From: Adiantum capillus-veneris
Taxonomy: Eukaryota > Streptophyta > Polypodiopsida > Polypodiales > Pteridaceae
Direction of reading: 5' to 3'
NCBI GenBank assembly: GCA_014529385.2
Contig: CM043971.1
Span: 27,224,769-27,288,768, forward strand
Length of the DNA: 64,000 nt
Every line of letters starts with the position of its first letter. Positions within the stretch are counted from its first letter, which is position 1. The position numbers and the translations under genes are program-made. Under the pieces are notes generated by a model. It made no database searches and was not told where the DNA came from. It saw only the letters and a list, made by a program, of their open reading frames with translations. Below, piece by piece: positions 1 to 11,803 of the stretch.

Positions 1-188
1 ATAGAGATCAAAAACTTATTGCCGCTGTACGGAAGAAGAATGCCAAAGGTACAGAGCCTTGGTATCCACTTACGCGACGGTACCTTGGCAGATTAGTCTA
101 GGACGTATGTGTCAGACTAAATGATTTTTACTCTCATTTAAATGCATGATTTCAAATCTTGTTAACGTATATTTAATTTTAGATTCAA

Positions 189-1469
189 ATGACAAAAGAA
201 AAAGAAAAGCGAGTTGCTCTTATCAAACAAAGCTTGTTTGCGGAGGAGCATCAGAAAGAAGAAGAGAGAATTTGTGAGGAGATTACTCACAAATATCACG
301 ATCGAATTGGAAAGGTATGTAGATAACATGAATTCACGGCATTCTCTTGAGAAAAACGTGCAAAAAGCTACTTAAGTACTTGTCATATGCAATATTAAAT
401 TTTTCAGTTGCTTAACATTGTTGATCCCAATCTTGGGACGGATTTCCTAGCAAGAGTTTTTTATTTGAAATGGGGTCTTGATAGCTGGGCTACGTTGGAG
501 AAGCTGAACTTAATAGCACTTCAAGATGCCCCATTGCAAAATAAGATTAATTGGGTTTCATTATTGGAAGCAGACAAGATTACAAGGAGTGCATATGGTC
601 TAAAAAAGGGAGATCATGTCTTTCGCATGTAAGTATAGCTAAGATTAAAAGTACTAAATATATCATGCCTTTATATATAAGTCTAACTTTGTCTCCTCTT
701 TTTATTTGGGATTGTAACTAGCTTCGTAGAGAGGGTTTTTTGGCTCGGGTTTTTCAGAGGGCATTTCAGATTGTGTCAAATCTTTTGGATGTGCTAGGCG
801 GGGTGCCTTTGCAGCATGACTGCACTCTTGCATTCTACTTTGAAGAAATGAAATTTGAGGAGAGGCCCTATCTATTTCCAATAGAGGTGTCTCTTGGAGT
901 GAAGACCAAGGATATCGATAAGCAGGCATTAAAGAAGGTGGATACATTGAGAATGGAAGCACAATGTTTGGATTTCAGGTGAATCACTAACTGACTTGGA
1001 TATATAATATTCGTTGTTATTGTTTCTTACATTCGTGTCACCTAATTGAACTTTGTAGATTCTTCATGTTCTTGGTTACCGAGAATGTCTTGCCTGCCAT
1101 GCCCTTTCTGGCTAGACAGTGGACTCAGCTAGCGATCCAAGACACAAGCATGTTTCCCTTTACTATGCACAGATTGACTCCTTGGGAGATAGATAATTGT
1201 CCATGGTGGATAGATATGGAGAAGGGATATTTCTTGGACGTGAAAGAGAGCTACAAGAGATGATATCGAAGGATGCTACGATGAAGGTTCCTCCAGTAGA
1301 CATAGTAGAAGAGAGTCGTGCAAGTATGTTTGATCATGCTCATATTTACCTATCTAAAAGTTACAGTGCTCTAATTCAAAGTTATCTATTTTAGCAATGC
1401 GCAACTCACAAAAGGACAAGGAGAGGGTTGTGGATCAGATCATTGACGAGGAGGTGGATCCACCTCCAG
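189..1469 (+). CDS. Unrecognised multi-exon gene-like region, five predicted exons
   Basis: I do not recognise this product. Five open segments are joined by plausible GT-AG introns: 189-314, 408-628, 722-978, 1059-1323 and 1395-1469. Each ends at a GT donor (GTATGT, GTAAGT, GTGAAT, GTATGT, GTAAAC) and each downstream one starts after a pyrimidine tract and AG. The first encodes a charged, Lys/Glu-rich helix-like stretch starting MTKEKEKR. The second and third encode mixed globular-looking sequence, including EERPYLFPIEVSLGVK. The fourth changes frame around 1205 (after the NCPWW motif), so it carries a one-base indel or the model is wrong there. The fifth is acidic (VVDQIIDEEVDPPP). The regular exon pattern suggests a former host gene or a captured gene fragment inside repeats; a transposon accessory gene is the alternative. 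The start is simply the first ATG after an acceptor-like site. Confidence 0.35.
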
Positions 1470-1555
1470 GTAAACTACAAAAACATTTGTTAATGCTTTC
1501 CTTCCACGTGGTTGATGCATGGCTTATTAAACCTCACTGTAATGTCTCACTTGCT

Positions 1556-1978
1556 CCTAGCATGATCGTGGCTCGAAGGAGTATCTCTTTTGTTTATATT
1601 ATGGAGTCTCCATCTCATTGTCTCTCTAGTTCTATGGATACTCGATGCATGGCTATTGTTGGATATTACATTGCCATTGCTGCAGACTATAGAGCGGGGA
1701 TCCGTAATCTTGCATGGGTCCCTGTACACGAGCATCTCGTGCGGGCACGCTCTGACTCTATCTTGTATACCCGCGGCACGAAATCAGTTTCATGGGCTGC
1801 ATATTTGATTTTCTTAGATCTTCCATTTGGTCGGTCCCTCTTAGGCTCCTCTACTTCACCTCATTGGGACATTTTCACTGAGGATCATGTACGTGCTGGC
1901 GTTCATTTGGTATTCTCGAAATTGGCGGATTTTGGATGGCTGTTGATCATGGTTTCTTTGGCAGGTCTATTTTGTTTA
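1556..1978 (+). other. Open coding-like stretch downstream of the five-exon region
   Basis: One frame stays open across roughly 1397-1978 and the part after about 1620 looks protein-like, with segments such as WVPVHEHLVRARSD and SPHWDIFTEDHVRAGVH before a TAG at 1979. A CTCCTAG acceptor-like site lies near 1559. It probably belongs to the same transcription unit as the exons upstream, but I cannot fix the splice sites and see no known domain. It may be a decayed exon. Confidence 0.25.
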
Positions 1979-2087
1979 TAGTCATGCAAAAAAAATTGTA
2001 ATATTTGTGGTATTTATTATTGATATTTAGTTAAAATAACAAGAGAGGCCGTTGGCTGGCTGGAGAGATTTTCTCGTGCTTCATAGA

Positions 2088-2975
2088 TGGTGGTTCATCG
2101 ACGCATTGTAGTACTCCATCATGGAGCATATGGTTATGTGGAGAGTTTTGGTGGTCGTGTGGAGGTGATACATTTGTTTTTACATCAATATTTCAACACT
2201 TTGTTTTGTTGTTTGCTCTAATCGTGTGTCTTGTTTTGCAGTGTAATTGCTCTATGCTATTTATGATTCACAGAGTGGGTATGCGTCCACCTTGCTTTGT
2301 ATCAAAAAGTGTTGCCTTGTTGTCCCGTCTTGGTATGCACTCTTCGGATTCTTTTATGGTGCATCACCTTCCGGAGCTCTCTCAGGCTAGATCATTATTA
2401 GGCGAGCCATTCCGAGGAGGACTGCAACGGAGCCATTTTTTCATTGCATGTTTTGTGGAGCTGCTTGACTGACGAGGAGGTATTTGTTTGGAGCTTGGAT
2501 GTGGCACAGCCCCTGTACTAGCAGCTTGCTTGGCTTCAGGATGAGCATGTGTTGCAGTCGACATTGATGAGCCACTGATTTCAGGATATGTGTTACCGTT
2601 CCTTTGCCCTAGAAAGCGGGGCAGAGAGGAGGCGTCCACCTCTTTAGATATTGATGATGAGAGTGACATTCCATCGCGTGTCAATCCCTTTGACAACTAG
2701 TGAGGGCCCCTCTTACTTTTGACATTGACATTGCTCTCATCTTTTTTGTCACTATTTTTGTATTAGGGTCGGTATTTATTGATCATCGATACTGCCTATA
2801 TTACTTGTTTGGTGTTTAACTTCAAAATCTTTTTAAAAAAAATGGAAGTGCATTGCCGATCTACGTAGAGGAGATGGCTAGAACCATGGCAGCAGATACG
2901 CGGTACAATTCTTGCATCCCTGAGAGGTATCAGAGACATAACGTATTCATCGATGATGAGTGCGAGTCATCATAA
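2088..2975 (+). other. Further exon-like segments, probable 3' part of the same gene
   Basis: Three or four short open segments fit GT-AG splicing: about 2088-2164 (GYVESFGG; donor GTGATA), 2242-2382 (after TTTTGCAG; MRPPCFVSKSVALLS), about 2578-2699 (after TTTCAG; acidic tail with SLDIDDESD and a TAG stop), and 2870-2975, ending in FIDDECESS and a TAA. The acidic, Ser-rich endings look like true C-termini, perhaps two alternatives or one relic and one duplicate. No known family is recognised. Confidence 0.25.
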
Positions 2976-3076
2976 GAACAATGGATTTATAACATTGGTG
3001 GATGTTAAAATTCAAATTCATGTCTTGTTGTGTTCATAAGAATCTCGTTATATCACGATGGAAACTTTTAACAGTT

Positions 3077-4072
3077 GATGTTCTAATATCTTGGATTGTG
3101 GATAAGTAGTATGTACTGTTTTGATGGATTTGGTTAAGGTTTAAAATCCTCATGTGAGGTGCCGTGAAGGCTTATGATTATTTTTGAAATATTGCTTCAT
3201 GTACAAGGGAAACTATGTCCAAATTTTTTTTTAAGTACTTTGTTTGTTTTTCATTCTTTTTCGTGAGAGGAGGCATAATGGTTATGGCCATTTTTATTAT
3301 TTTTTCAAGCGGTGATAATACCACAAATACTGATGTTCTAATATTTTGGATTGTGGATAAGTAGTATGTATTGTTTTGATGGATTTGGTTAAGATTTAAA
3401 ATCCTCATGTGAGGTGCCGTGAAGGTTTATGGTTATTTTTGAAATAGTGCTTCATATACAAGGGAAACTATGTCCATTTTTTTAAAAAAGTACTATGTTT
3501 GTTTTGCTTTGTTTTTCGTGAGAGGAGATATAATGGTTATGGCCATTTTTATTATTTTTTCGAGCGGTGATAATACCACAACTAGAGATGTTCTAATATT
3601 TTGTATTGTGGATAAGTAGTATGTACTGTTTTGATGGATTTGGTTAAGGTTTAAAATCCTCATGTGAGGTGCCATCAAGGCTTATGATTATTTTTGAAAT
3701 ATTGCTTCATGTACAAGGGAAACTATGTCTAATTTTTTTTAAAAGTACTATGTTTGTTTTGCTTTGTTTTTCATGAGAGGAGGCATAATGGTTATGGCCA
3801 TTTTTATTATTTTTTCGAGCAGTGATAATACCACAACTATATATGTTCTAATATTTTGGATTATGGACAGATACTACGTACTCTATTGATGGATTTGGTT
3901 AAGGTGCCGTGAAGGTTTATGGTTATTTTTGAAATATTGCTTCATATATAAGGGAAGCTGTCAGTTTTTTTCAAAAGGACTATATATGTCCTGCGTAGTT
4001 TTTGGTGAGAAGTGTCATAATGATCATGGCCATTTTTTCTAGATAGGTGCCAATACCACAACTATAGATCTT
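3077..4072. repeat. Four-copy tandem repeat, unit about 255 bp
   Basis: Units begin at GATGTTCTAATAT-type sequence at 3077, 3332, 3587 and about 3840, giving spacings of 255, 255 and 253. Each contains the block ATGGTTATGGCCATTTTTA and the block CCTCATGTGAGGTGCC (the last unit lacks part of the latter). Minus-strand open frames through the units recur with the repeat and are not genes. The fourth unit is the most diverged and fades out at about 4072. Confidence 0.9.
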
Positions 4073-4555
4073 CGCTCGAGTTTTTCTTTGCTCGCAAAAT
4101 CTTGCTCGGGGTATGGTAGGACTCTGCCCCCCTAGACCGATGGTGTTTTGTGTGAGAGAGTGAGATTGAGCGGCTGTGTGCGTGTGTAAGGGTGGAGACA
4201 GACCATGTCACTATGTGTGCATTTTGTGGTGGATTTGTGGAGTGTCTGAGTAGTGGAAATTGAGGAGACGGTGGTATGCTAGTGAGAAGTGTGTTTTGAA
4301 GGTGTTTTCTAAGAGGATAGGGGTGTTGTGGATACCCTGAGCTATAGAGAGGCCTTTGTGTTGGTGTTGGGTGTGTTCCCCCATTCCCCCTCCAACGTGT
4401 GCTACTTACAACTAATCTATCTTTTGAGCGATTTTTGCTTTCATTTTGACCAACTGAGTTTAAACAAAAAAAAAACAAATTTGGCAAACTGTACAAGTAA
4501 AAATTCTTGTGTCCTAATCATGTTGAAAAGAGATAAAACCTCATTGATTTTTTGT
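4073..4555. other. Non-coding spacer between tandem repeats
   Basis: G/T-rich sequence with no domain-bearing reading frame. A minus-strand frame of about 140 codons covers 4062-4496, but its composition (His, Thr, Ser, Pro rich) is that of simple-sequence DNA and it matches no family I know. Confidence 0.5.
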
Positions 4556-4890
4556 CGCCCCTTAACCCTACTTGGTGCGTTGCCCCAAACCCCGTAGGGG
4601 CTGCCGCCCCTCGACCCTACTCTAGGCGCTGCTTCGAACCCCACAGGGGCTACCACCCCTTGATCCTCCTTGGGGCGCTACCCCATCCCGTGGGGACTAC
4701 CACCCCTCGACCTTGGTTGGGGTGTTTCCCTGAATACCATAGGGGTTATCACCCCTTAACCCCACTTGGGGTGCTTCCCCAAACCCCGCGGGGGCTACCT
4801 CCCCTCGACCCTGCTCGAGGCATTACCCCAAGTCCCACAGGGGCTTTCGCCCCTTGACCCCACTTGGGACGTTGCCCCAAACCCCGCAGA
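4556..4890. repeat. GC-rich minisatellite, unit about 62 bp, five to six copies
   Basis: The unit alternates CCCC and GGGG blocks (for example GCCCCAAACCCCGCAGGGGC followed by TACCACCCCTCGACCC). Copies start near 4556, 4616, 4678, 4741, 4801 and 4861. The GGGG/CCCC blocks are self-complementary, so each unit can fold. Its GC content stands out sharply from the AT-rich surroundings. Reading frames across it give repetitive Pro/Leu peptides and are not genes. Confidence 0.85.
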
Positions 4891-5829
4891 ACCCCAATAT
4901 AAACTCTTGTTGCACCACCCTATTCCACTTTCTCAATTGTGGTCTAGCTTAGATAAGCTATGTATCTAAAACCTAGTCTTTTTCCTTGTTTCACAACTCA
5001 CCAACGACAATCAACATAAATAAGTGTTGGAAAATGACTCTATTTTGGAGCTTAGAGCTCTAAATTTTCCTTGGAAATTGACCATATCCACAACATGCCT
5101 AAACTATGCTCAAAACGATTCTCGTCAAAGCAAGCTTGGGGGGTTTTGTTTCAAATTTCACCAATTGTCAAATCTTGCTTATCAAGAGAAGCAAAGGCTA
5201 GGTCTTGCAATAATTCACCTTGGACCTTGCCCCAAATCTTCAACCCACCACAATTCCAAGCCATAATCTAATATAGCAAGGTGTATTCTATGTGAAAATC
5301 CACCACTAGGTCCACCACTACTCCAACCATGTTTTCATTCAACTTTGTTATTAAAAAGCAGTGTTACTTTCTTGTAGTACACCTTTGCTATTTCCCATCA
5401 AAGCTACATCCACCACTTTTCAAAAAGAGACTCTTACATAGGGAGGGGGTTTTGATTTCAAGATTCACCACTTTTACTTATTGAATCAAGTACTTAATTA
5501 ACTCTAGGAAGCTACTAGCTCATCTAGTAGTTCACCTTCAGCATTGGACATTAAAACTATATCCACCACTTCTCCAACCTTCCATTGAAGAAAGCAAGGG
5601 CTGCTCCGACATTCAAAAGAAATACCGTACTATCAAACTTGCTTCAATGGAAAAAAGCAAGGGCTACTTGGACATTGGGAAGTAAGGTCTTGGAATTGTC
5701 CTATGTTTTTCATTAAAACTCATAGGTTCACCACTTGTCCAAGCTATACTCTACTCTAGTTAAACCAATATTCACTACTTCTCCAACCATTGGACCAACT
5801 TCTTGTAGTTCACCTTGAACCTTGGCATT
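4891..5829. repeat. Degenerate flank of the ~160-bp satellite
   Basis: Phrases of the downstream satellite recur here in scrambled, diverged form: TCCACCAC, AAGCAAGGGCTAC, TTGGACATT and TAGTTCACCTT, for example near 5230, 5310, 5560, 5655 and 5800. Spacing is irregular, as expected at the eroded edge of an array. No coding potential is seen. Confidence 0.65.
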
Positions 5830-7370
5830 TAAAACTAGGTCCACCACTTGTCCAAGATACTCTCAAATAAATCATTGGGTTTTTTGTTCCAAGATCCACC
5901 ACTGCTCCAATTTTGTTTCCATTAAAATAAGCAAGGGCTACTTGCACATTGAGAATCAAGGCCCTACAATAGTTCACCTTGGACATTGGTCATTAAAACT
6001 AGGTCCACCACTTGTCCAACCTTTACTCTCATTTAGAAAGGGAATTTTGGTTTCAAGATCCATCACTTGTCCAACCTTTACTCTCATATATAAAAGCGGA
6101 ATTCTTGTTTCAATCTCCACCACTTGCCCAACCTTACTTAAATTAAAAGAAGCAAGGGATACTTGGACATTGAGAACCAAGGCCCTACAATAGTTCACCT
6201 TGTACCTTAACTAGGTCCACCCCTTGTCCAACCTTTACGCTCATATAGAAAGGGACTTTTGGTTTTGAGATCCATAACTTTTCCAACCATACTTCCATTG
6301 AAAGAAGCAATAAGTACTTGGACATTCGGAACCAAGATCCTACACCATCTTGGACACTGGCCATTAAAACTAGGTCCACCACTTGTACAACCTTTACTCT
6401 AATATATAAATGGGACTTTTGGTTTCAAGCTCCACCACTTGTCCAACCTTACTTCCATTAAAAGAAGCAAGGGCTACTTGGACATTGAGAACCAGGGCCC
6501 TACAATAGTTCACCTTGTACATTAACTAGGTCCACCATGTGTCCAACCTTTACTCTCATATAGAAAGGGACATTTGGTTTTGAGATCCATCACTTATCCA
6601 ACCATACTTCCATTGAAAGAAGCAAGCGATACTTGCACATTGGGAGCCAAGATCCTACAATACAACCTTGGACACCGAACATTAAAACTAGGTCCACCAC
6701 TTTTCCATCCTTTACTCTCATATATAAAAAGGACTTTTGGTTTCAAGCTCCATCACTTGTCCAAACTTACTTCCATTAAAAGAAGGAAGGGCTACTTGGA
6801 CATTGAGAACCAAGGCCCTATAATAGTTCACCTTGTACATTAACTAGGTCCACCACTTGTCCAAGATTTACTCTCATATAGAAGGGGACTTTTAGTTTTG
6901 AGATACATCACTTGTCTAACCATACTTCCATTCAAAGAAGTAAGAGATACTTGAACATTGGGAACCAAGATCCTACAATACCACCTTGGACTATGGACAT
7001 TAAAACTAGGTCCATCACTTGTTCAATATTTACTCTCATATAGAAAAAGGGACTTTTGGTTTCAAGCTCCACCACTTGTCCAACCTTACTTCCATTGAAT
7101 GAAACAAGGGATATTTGGACATTGGGAAGCAAGTTCCTACAATAGAACCTTGAACAATAGACATTAGAACTAGGTCCACCATTTCTCCAAGATTTATCTC
7201 ATATAGAAAGGGGATTTTGGTTTCAAGATCCCCCCTTGTCCAGCCTTACTTCTATTTGAAGAAGCAAGAGATACTTGGACATTTACAAGCAGGTTCCTAA
7301 AATAGCACCTTGGACACTGGCCATTACAACTAGGTCCACCACTTGTCCAAACTATGATATGATATAGAAA
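5830..7370. repeat. Satellite array, monomer about 160 bp, in alternating dimers
   Basis: The phrase AGGTCCACCA or a close variant occurs at 5837, 6001, 6213, 6372, 6528, 6690, 6845, 7008, 7172 and 7332. Spacings are 164, 212, 159, 156, 162, 155, 163, 164 and 160. Over much of the array two monomer types alternate: one carries TAGTTCACCTTGTAC before the phrase, the other carries GACA(C/T)-(T/C)GGCCATTAAAAC. This gives a higher-order unit of about 318 bp. Units share CTTTACTCTCATATAGAAA and TTCCATTRAAAGAAGCAAG blocks. Open frames on either strand repeat with the array and are not genes. Confidence 0.9.
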
Positions 7371-7492
7371 TGTTTATAGACTTATAGTATTCACAACCCT
7401 TGTGTAATGTGTAATGTAACTTATACAATTTTTTTCAAAGAGAATTTATCTACAAATATGAACTTAACAAGGTGTTTCTTTTCAACTTACAG

Positions 7493-9290
7493 GATGGACT
7501 TTGAATCTGGGGAGAAAGTTCATATGGTACTTGATAATGAAATTGTTGGTATTGGTTGTGTGTGTAGAACAAATCCTGATTCCACTTGTGGTGGTACAAA
7601 GATAGGGCAAGGAAATGTATCTAGACTAGTGGAGGAATGTTTGAAGGATGTGGTCCTCCATTTTTCTACAATGGATACTACATCTCTCCAAATCTCATTA
7701 TGGAGTGATGTTCGATGGCCTAAGATTATTTTGCAGAAATCCATAATGAATGACAACGTAATTGACACAAATGAAAGCTACAGTGTTGATGAATAAGGCG
7801 ATCATCTTGATCCTCTAGTTACAGATGCACTACCTATTACAAGCCCAGAGTTTGAAATGTCAATATGTGAATCTGGATAAATCAAAGGGTCAGTTTAAAG
7901 TAAGACGCAATGATGCACACTATGAATGAAGGGACCATCTTCTATTTATTTCCACATGAATCTCTCAAGTTTCCAGTACTTGCTAATGACTTTGTGGATG
8001 TAGGTATTGAAAGAGAGAATGCAATCAGTGAGAATATGTCTGAAGTGGGAAGCATTACTTTGCTAAAGTGGGCCATCCAAAAGACAACCATGTTGGATGG
8101 GAGCCCACTACAATGCTTTTTTCCTATTGATGGGATGCATACTAGACGTGAGGATATATTCAATGATGAAAATGCTGATAAAAAACTTGATGGTAGTGTT
8201 GATGCCCCTTTTCTAAGGAAGAGACGATATAGTTTCATCAACAGAACTCAAAAAGTGCAAGCAGCACCAGCTTATACTTTTTATTTTTTAGCTGAGTCAA
8301 TTCAAAGGGTTTCATGCATTGATTGTTGTGGAAAAAAATATTGTCAGTTTGCGGATCATGATTTGGTGACAAGATTACGACAAGAATTTTGAGGAGAGTC
8401 TCAAAAAGAACGCAGAAATTATGTATATGATTTTCTGTCTATATGCTATCAGAAAGATGAGAAGATGTGATACCAATTCAAGATAAATGGCTCTATTGTT
8501 TGCTACAGAGCATGGTATGAGCTACATGGAATACCAAAGACATCATTTTACCGCTACAAGGGAAATTTTGAAAATAGTGTGCGCCCATATGTGCATGATA
8601 ACACATGTACATTGAGAAGAGGACTTCAACATACTAGTTTATCAAGAGCACTATTAAATGAATTTGTGGATAACAACTCTGAGAAGATGCCACATAGAAG
8701 TAGAACACTACTAGATGGCTCAAGAGAGACTCAATTAGTGATTCCATCAATGTACAAACAAGTTGACATTTTAAGAGAAATCAACACAACACTAGACCAA
8801 ATGGGCTATGAGAAGAAGTTATCTCAATATTCTTTTGGTAGAATTTGGAACAAAGAGTATGCACATGTCACGTTAACAAGGACAAGTGAGTTATCTAAGT
8901 GCAATGTCTGTAGTTCGATCAAGGAAAGGCTAGAAGCTAAACCTTCTCTTGAGAGAAAGATAAATTCACATGGCACAACAGAAGAGTTGTAGGCACTTAT
9001 ATTATGCATGGCTCACATATTCAGAAACTCAACCACAAAAGTATTTTTGTATAATCCATGATAAGATGGATCCGAAGAAGATTGCCATTCCTAGATTATG
9101 CATTGTTCCTAAGGGTGTGGATTCACGATACAATTTGTAGGTTGCTTTGATAAATATGATCACTCATGGCCATGGAGAAGGTCATTATTGTCACTTTGTC
9201 TTGAGTGGTTTGTGGCCAGATGATCCAAATCTTACAATTGGCTCCATTGCTAATTGTTTACATAACTTACAAAGGATAGATAAGCATCCT
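7493..9290 (+). pseudogene. Decayed transposase-like gene, interrupted by the chromovirus
   Basis: A long coding stretch survives in pieces: 7493-7796 continuing past a TAA to about 7879, then 7910-8392, 8393-8990 and about 8970-9290 in another frame. An acceptor (TTACAG) precedes the first piece. Visible motifs include CIDCCGKKYC near 8310-8345, a YSFGRIWNKEYAHV segment followed by KCNVCSS near 8835-8915, and then IIHDKMDPKKIAIPRL and ITHGHGEGHYCHFVLSGLW between about 9050 and 9215. From memory this order (Cys pair, a YS-F-IW block, a C-x2-C pair, a D-x-MD segment with K-x3-P, then a Gly/His block) resembles a transposase-like protein family found across eukaryotes. I cannot assign the superfamily with confidence. 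The frame is cut at 9290, where the chromovirus LTR begins; the rest of the protein is not seen beyond 26119. Confidence 0.55.
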
Positions 9291-9764
9291 TGTAAGGTTT
9301 CCAGTTTTTGAAACCTTAGAAATTGTACAAAGCTTGTAAAATTAAAGTAAAAACCACTCTTGAAGGATTCAAACACGACTAATATTGGTATTTTTGGAAT
9401 CAAAACCAGAACTTTACTATGGTTAGAAATTTTCAGAATCAAATTCTGATTAAAAATTGGAAAAGTTATAGACCCTGGAAGGTTACAATAGGAATTCAAT
9501 TAGTTAATAAAATTTGGATGGTTTCAGTAATAATTATTAATAAAGACTTCTTAACCTAAGGTTCTAGAATTAACTGATATTTCAAAGTTTCATCATTAGA
9601 AATCTGCAAAATCAACCAAAATCAATTCAGGAAGGTATGGGGGCTGTGTGGAGCTGGGAGGAACCTGCCAGAGACAGGTTTAGTAGTAGATGGCGCCATT
9701 TGCAAGCTGGGGACCTGCTTGGGGTGTCAAAACTTGCCTGAACTGCCCGATGTCCAAAAAAAGC

Positions 9765-9771
9765 TATAAAA
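9765..9771 (+). promoter_or_regulatory. First TATA-box candidate in the chromovirus LTR
   Basis: AGCTATAAAAAGTCCCC is followed by a pyrimidine-rich leader-like stretch and CTCTCTCATCTAGAGAG. It is conserved in the 3' LTR at 24039. Its position about 475 bp into the LTR would suit an ordinary U3/R boundary, which leaves the rest of the LTR unexplained. Confidence 0.5.
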
Positions 9772-10289
9772 AGTCCCCTTTCCTTCATAAAAATTTAGAC
9801 TCGGAGCCTTGATATTCTCTCTCTCATCTAGAGAGAACGCTACACAGAAGTCACTAGAGATTAAGCTCTAGTCGATTAAACTAAACGGTAATTAGCCTAA
9901 TACTTCTTAATTAGCAAGGCTAGATTAATTTATTTTGTTAATAAATCAAAGATTAGACCTATGTATACTCAAAAACCCTCTCTTAATTAAATATTCTTTG
10001 TTGATTGTTGTAATTAAGCTTGGACATGTTAAGCTAATTAATTATCCTATCATATTAAGACTGAAATTAGTCAAATTAACCATAAATTAATGGGAAATAT
10101 ATTAATTAAGATTAGATTAAGTTGAGATAGTTATCAAAGCTGCATTAGACAACCATTAAGCTAGTAAAATTATCTTATAATTTTTTGAGTATTTTTCATA
10201 ATTAATTAGGCAATATTACACTATTTTTTTTGAGAAAATTAAAGGGAAAAGAATGAAATCGATTCAAAAATATTTGAGTTATTTATGAC

Positions 10290-11070
10290 TGGTTAATCAT
10301 ATGTTAGGGAATCGGTGATAATTAGGAGAAGCTCAGATAATTAATTTACCAAATTACTTTAGCAGAAATACTCTGTTTTTAAGACAAATTAAATAGAGGA
10401 AGTTAGTAAATTCATTTCAAATGCTTTGAGCTATTTATCAGTGGTTAATCATATGTTAAGAAACTTGTGATAATTAGAAGAAGCTCAAGTAATTAATCTA
10501 CCTAATTACTTTAGAAAAAATACTCTATTTTTAAGAAAAATTAAACAAGGGAAATTAGTAAATTGATTCCAAATTCTTTGATTTATCTTTTAGTGGTTAA
10601 TCATATGCTAGTAAACTCGTGATAATTAGGAGAAGCTCAGATAATTAATTTATCAAATTACGTTAGCAAAAATACTCTGTTTTTAGGACAAATTAAATAG
10701 GGAAAATTAGCAAATGGATTCAAATGAAATTGAGTTATTTATCAGAGGTTAATCATATGTTAGGGAATCCATGATAATTAGGAGAAGCTTAGATAATTAA
10801 CTTATCCAATTACGTTAGCAGAAACACTCTGTTTTTAGGACAAATTAAATAGGGGAGACTAGCAAATGGATTCAAATTGAATTGATTTATTTATCAGATG
10901 TTATTACATAATAGGGAACCTGTGATAATTAGGTCAAGCTCAAATAATTAATGTATCTAATTACTTTAGCAAAAATACTCTGCTTTTATGACAAATTAAA
11001 TAGGGGAAATTAGCAAATGGATTCAAATTGAATTGAGTTATTTATCACAGGTTAATTACATAATAGGGAA
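10290..11070. repeat. Intra-LTR tandem subrepeats, about 152 bp, six copies
   Basis: Marker phrases such as GGTTAATCATATGTTAGGGA recur near 10298, 10449, 10601, 10753, 10905 and 11055. Each unit also holds GATAATTAGGAGAAGCTCAG and ACTCTGTTTTTAGGACAAAT. The corresponding block in the 3' LTR has eight copies. Confidence 0.85.
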
Positions 11071-11803
11071 CCCATGATAATTAGGTCAATCTCAGATAGT
11101 TAATTTATCTAATTATCTCAATAAAATTACATTATTTTTAGGGGAAAATAAAAGGGGGAATATGGTAAATTAATCCAAAAACCTTTGATATATATATTAG
11201 AGGTAGAACACACCTTGGGGAATCCATGATAAATACCCCAACCTAAGATAAATAGTTTAGGTATTTATCTTTGATAAAAGTAACCAATTTTGCATATAAA
11301 ATAGACAAGGAAAATTAGTAAATGAATTTATCTAATTTCCAAAGAAATACCTGAGGTCCAAAATCAGTATTGAAAGGTGGGAAAATTACATCAGCATAAA
11401 TGGATGGTATAACAAGTTATTATCAGAAAAATCTTACCTAATTTAGACCTTAAGTATAGAAGGGAAAGGTTATAAATCAAATTTATGAAAATTAATAAAG
11501 ATATAACATATTCGATTACAATTTAGGGAGAGTAATCCATTAGCCAATAGAGATTTATAATCTACTAAGGATAAAATGGAAGATAGACTAAGGGGAAACC
11601 CAGTTAAAGGACTTCCCAAATTTAAATGGTAATCATGGGAAATTACTTATAGCATAAATAAGTTATAGGAGGAATATCTCATCAAATTGACTATTAAAGA
11701 TACCTACTTACTCCAAAAATCCTTACTTTTGGGTAAACAAGGATAAAAGAAGATTATTCAATTAAACTTCCAATGGATTAAGTCTTTTTATAAGGCTGCC
11801 AAC

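Noticed and set aside
3178-3678. Two similar minus-strand frames (76 and 61 codons)
   Set aside because: They are the same stretch of successive 255-bp repeat units.
4062-4496. 144-codon minus-strand frame
   Set aside because: Biased His/Thr/Ser/Pro composition, no domain, next to repeats; no splice or promoter support.
4552-4969. Pro/Leu-rich frames of 67-101 codons
   Set aside because: Translations of the ~62-bp GC-rich minisatellite in different phases.
5822-7132. Frames of 65-123 codons on both strands
   Set aside because: They recur with the satellite period in both strands, so they reflect repeat sequence.
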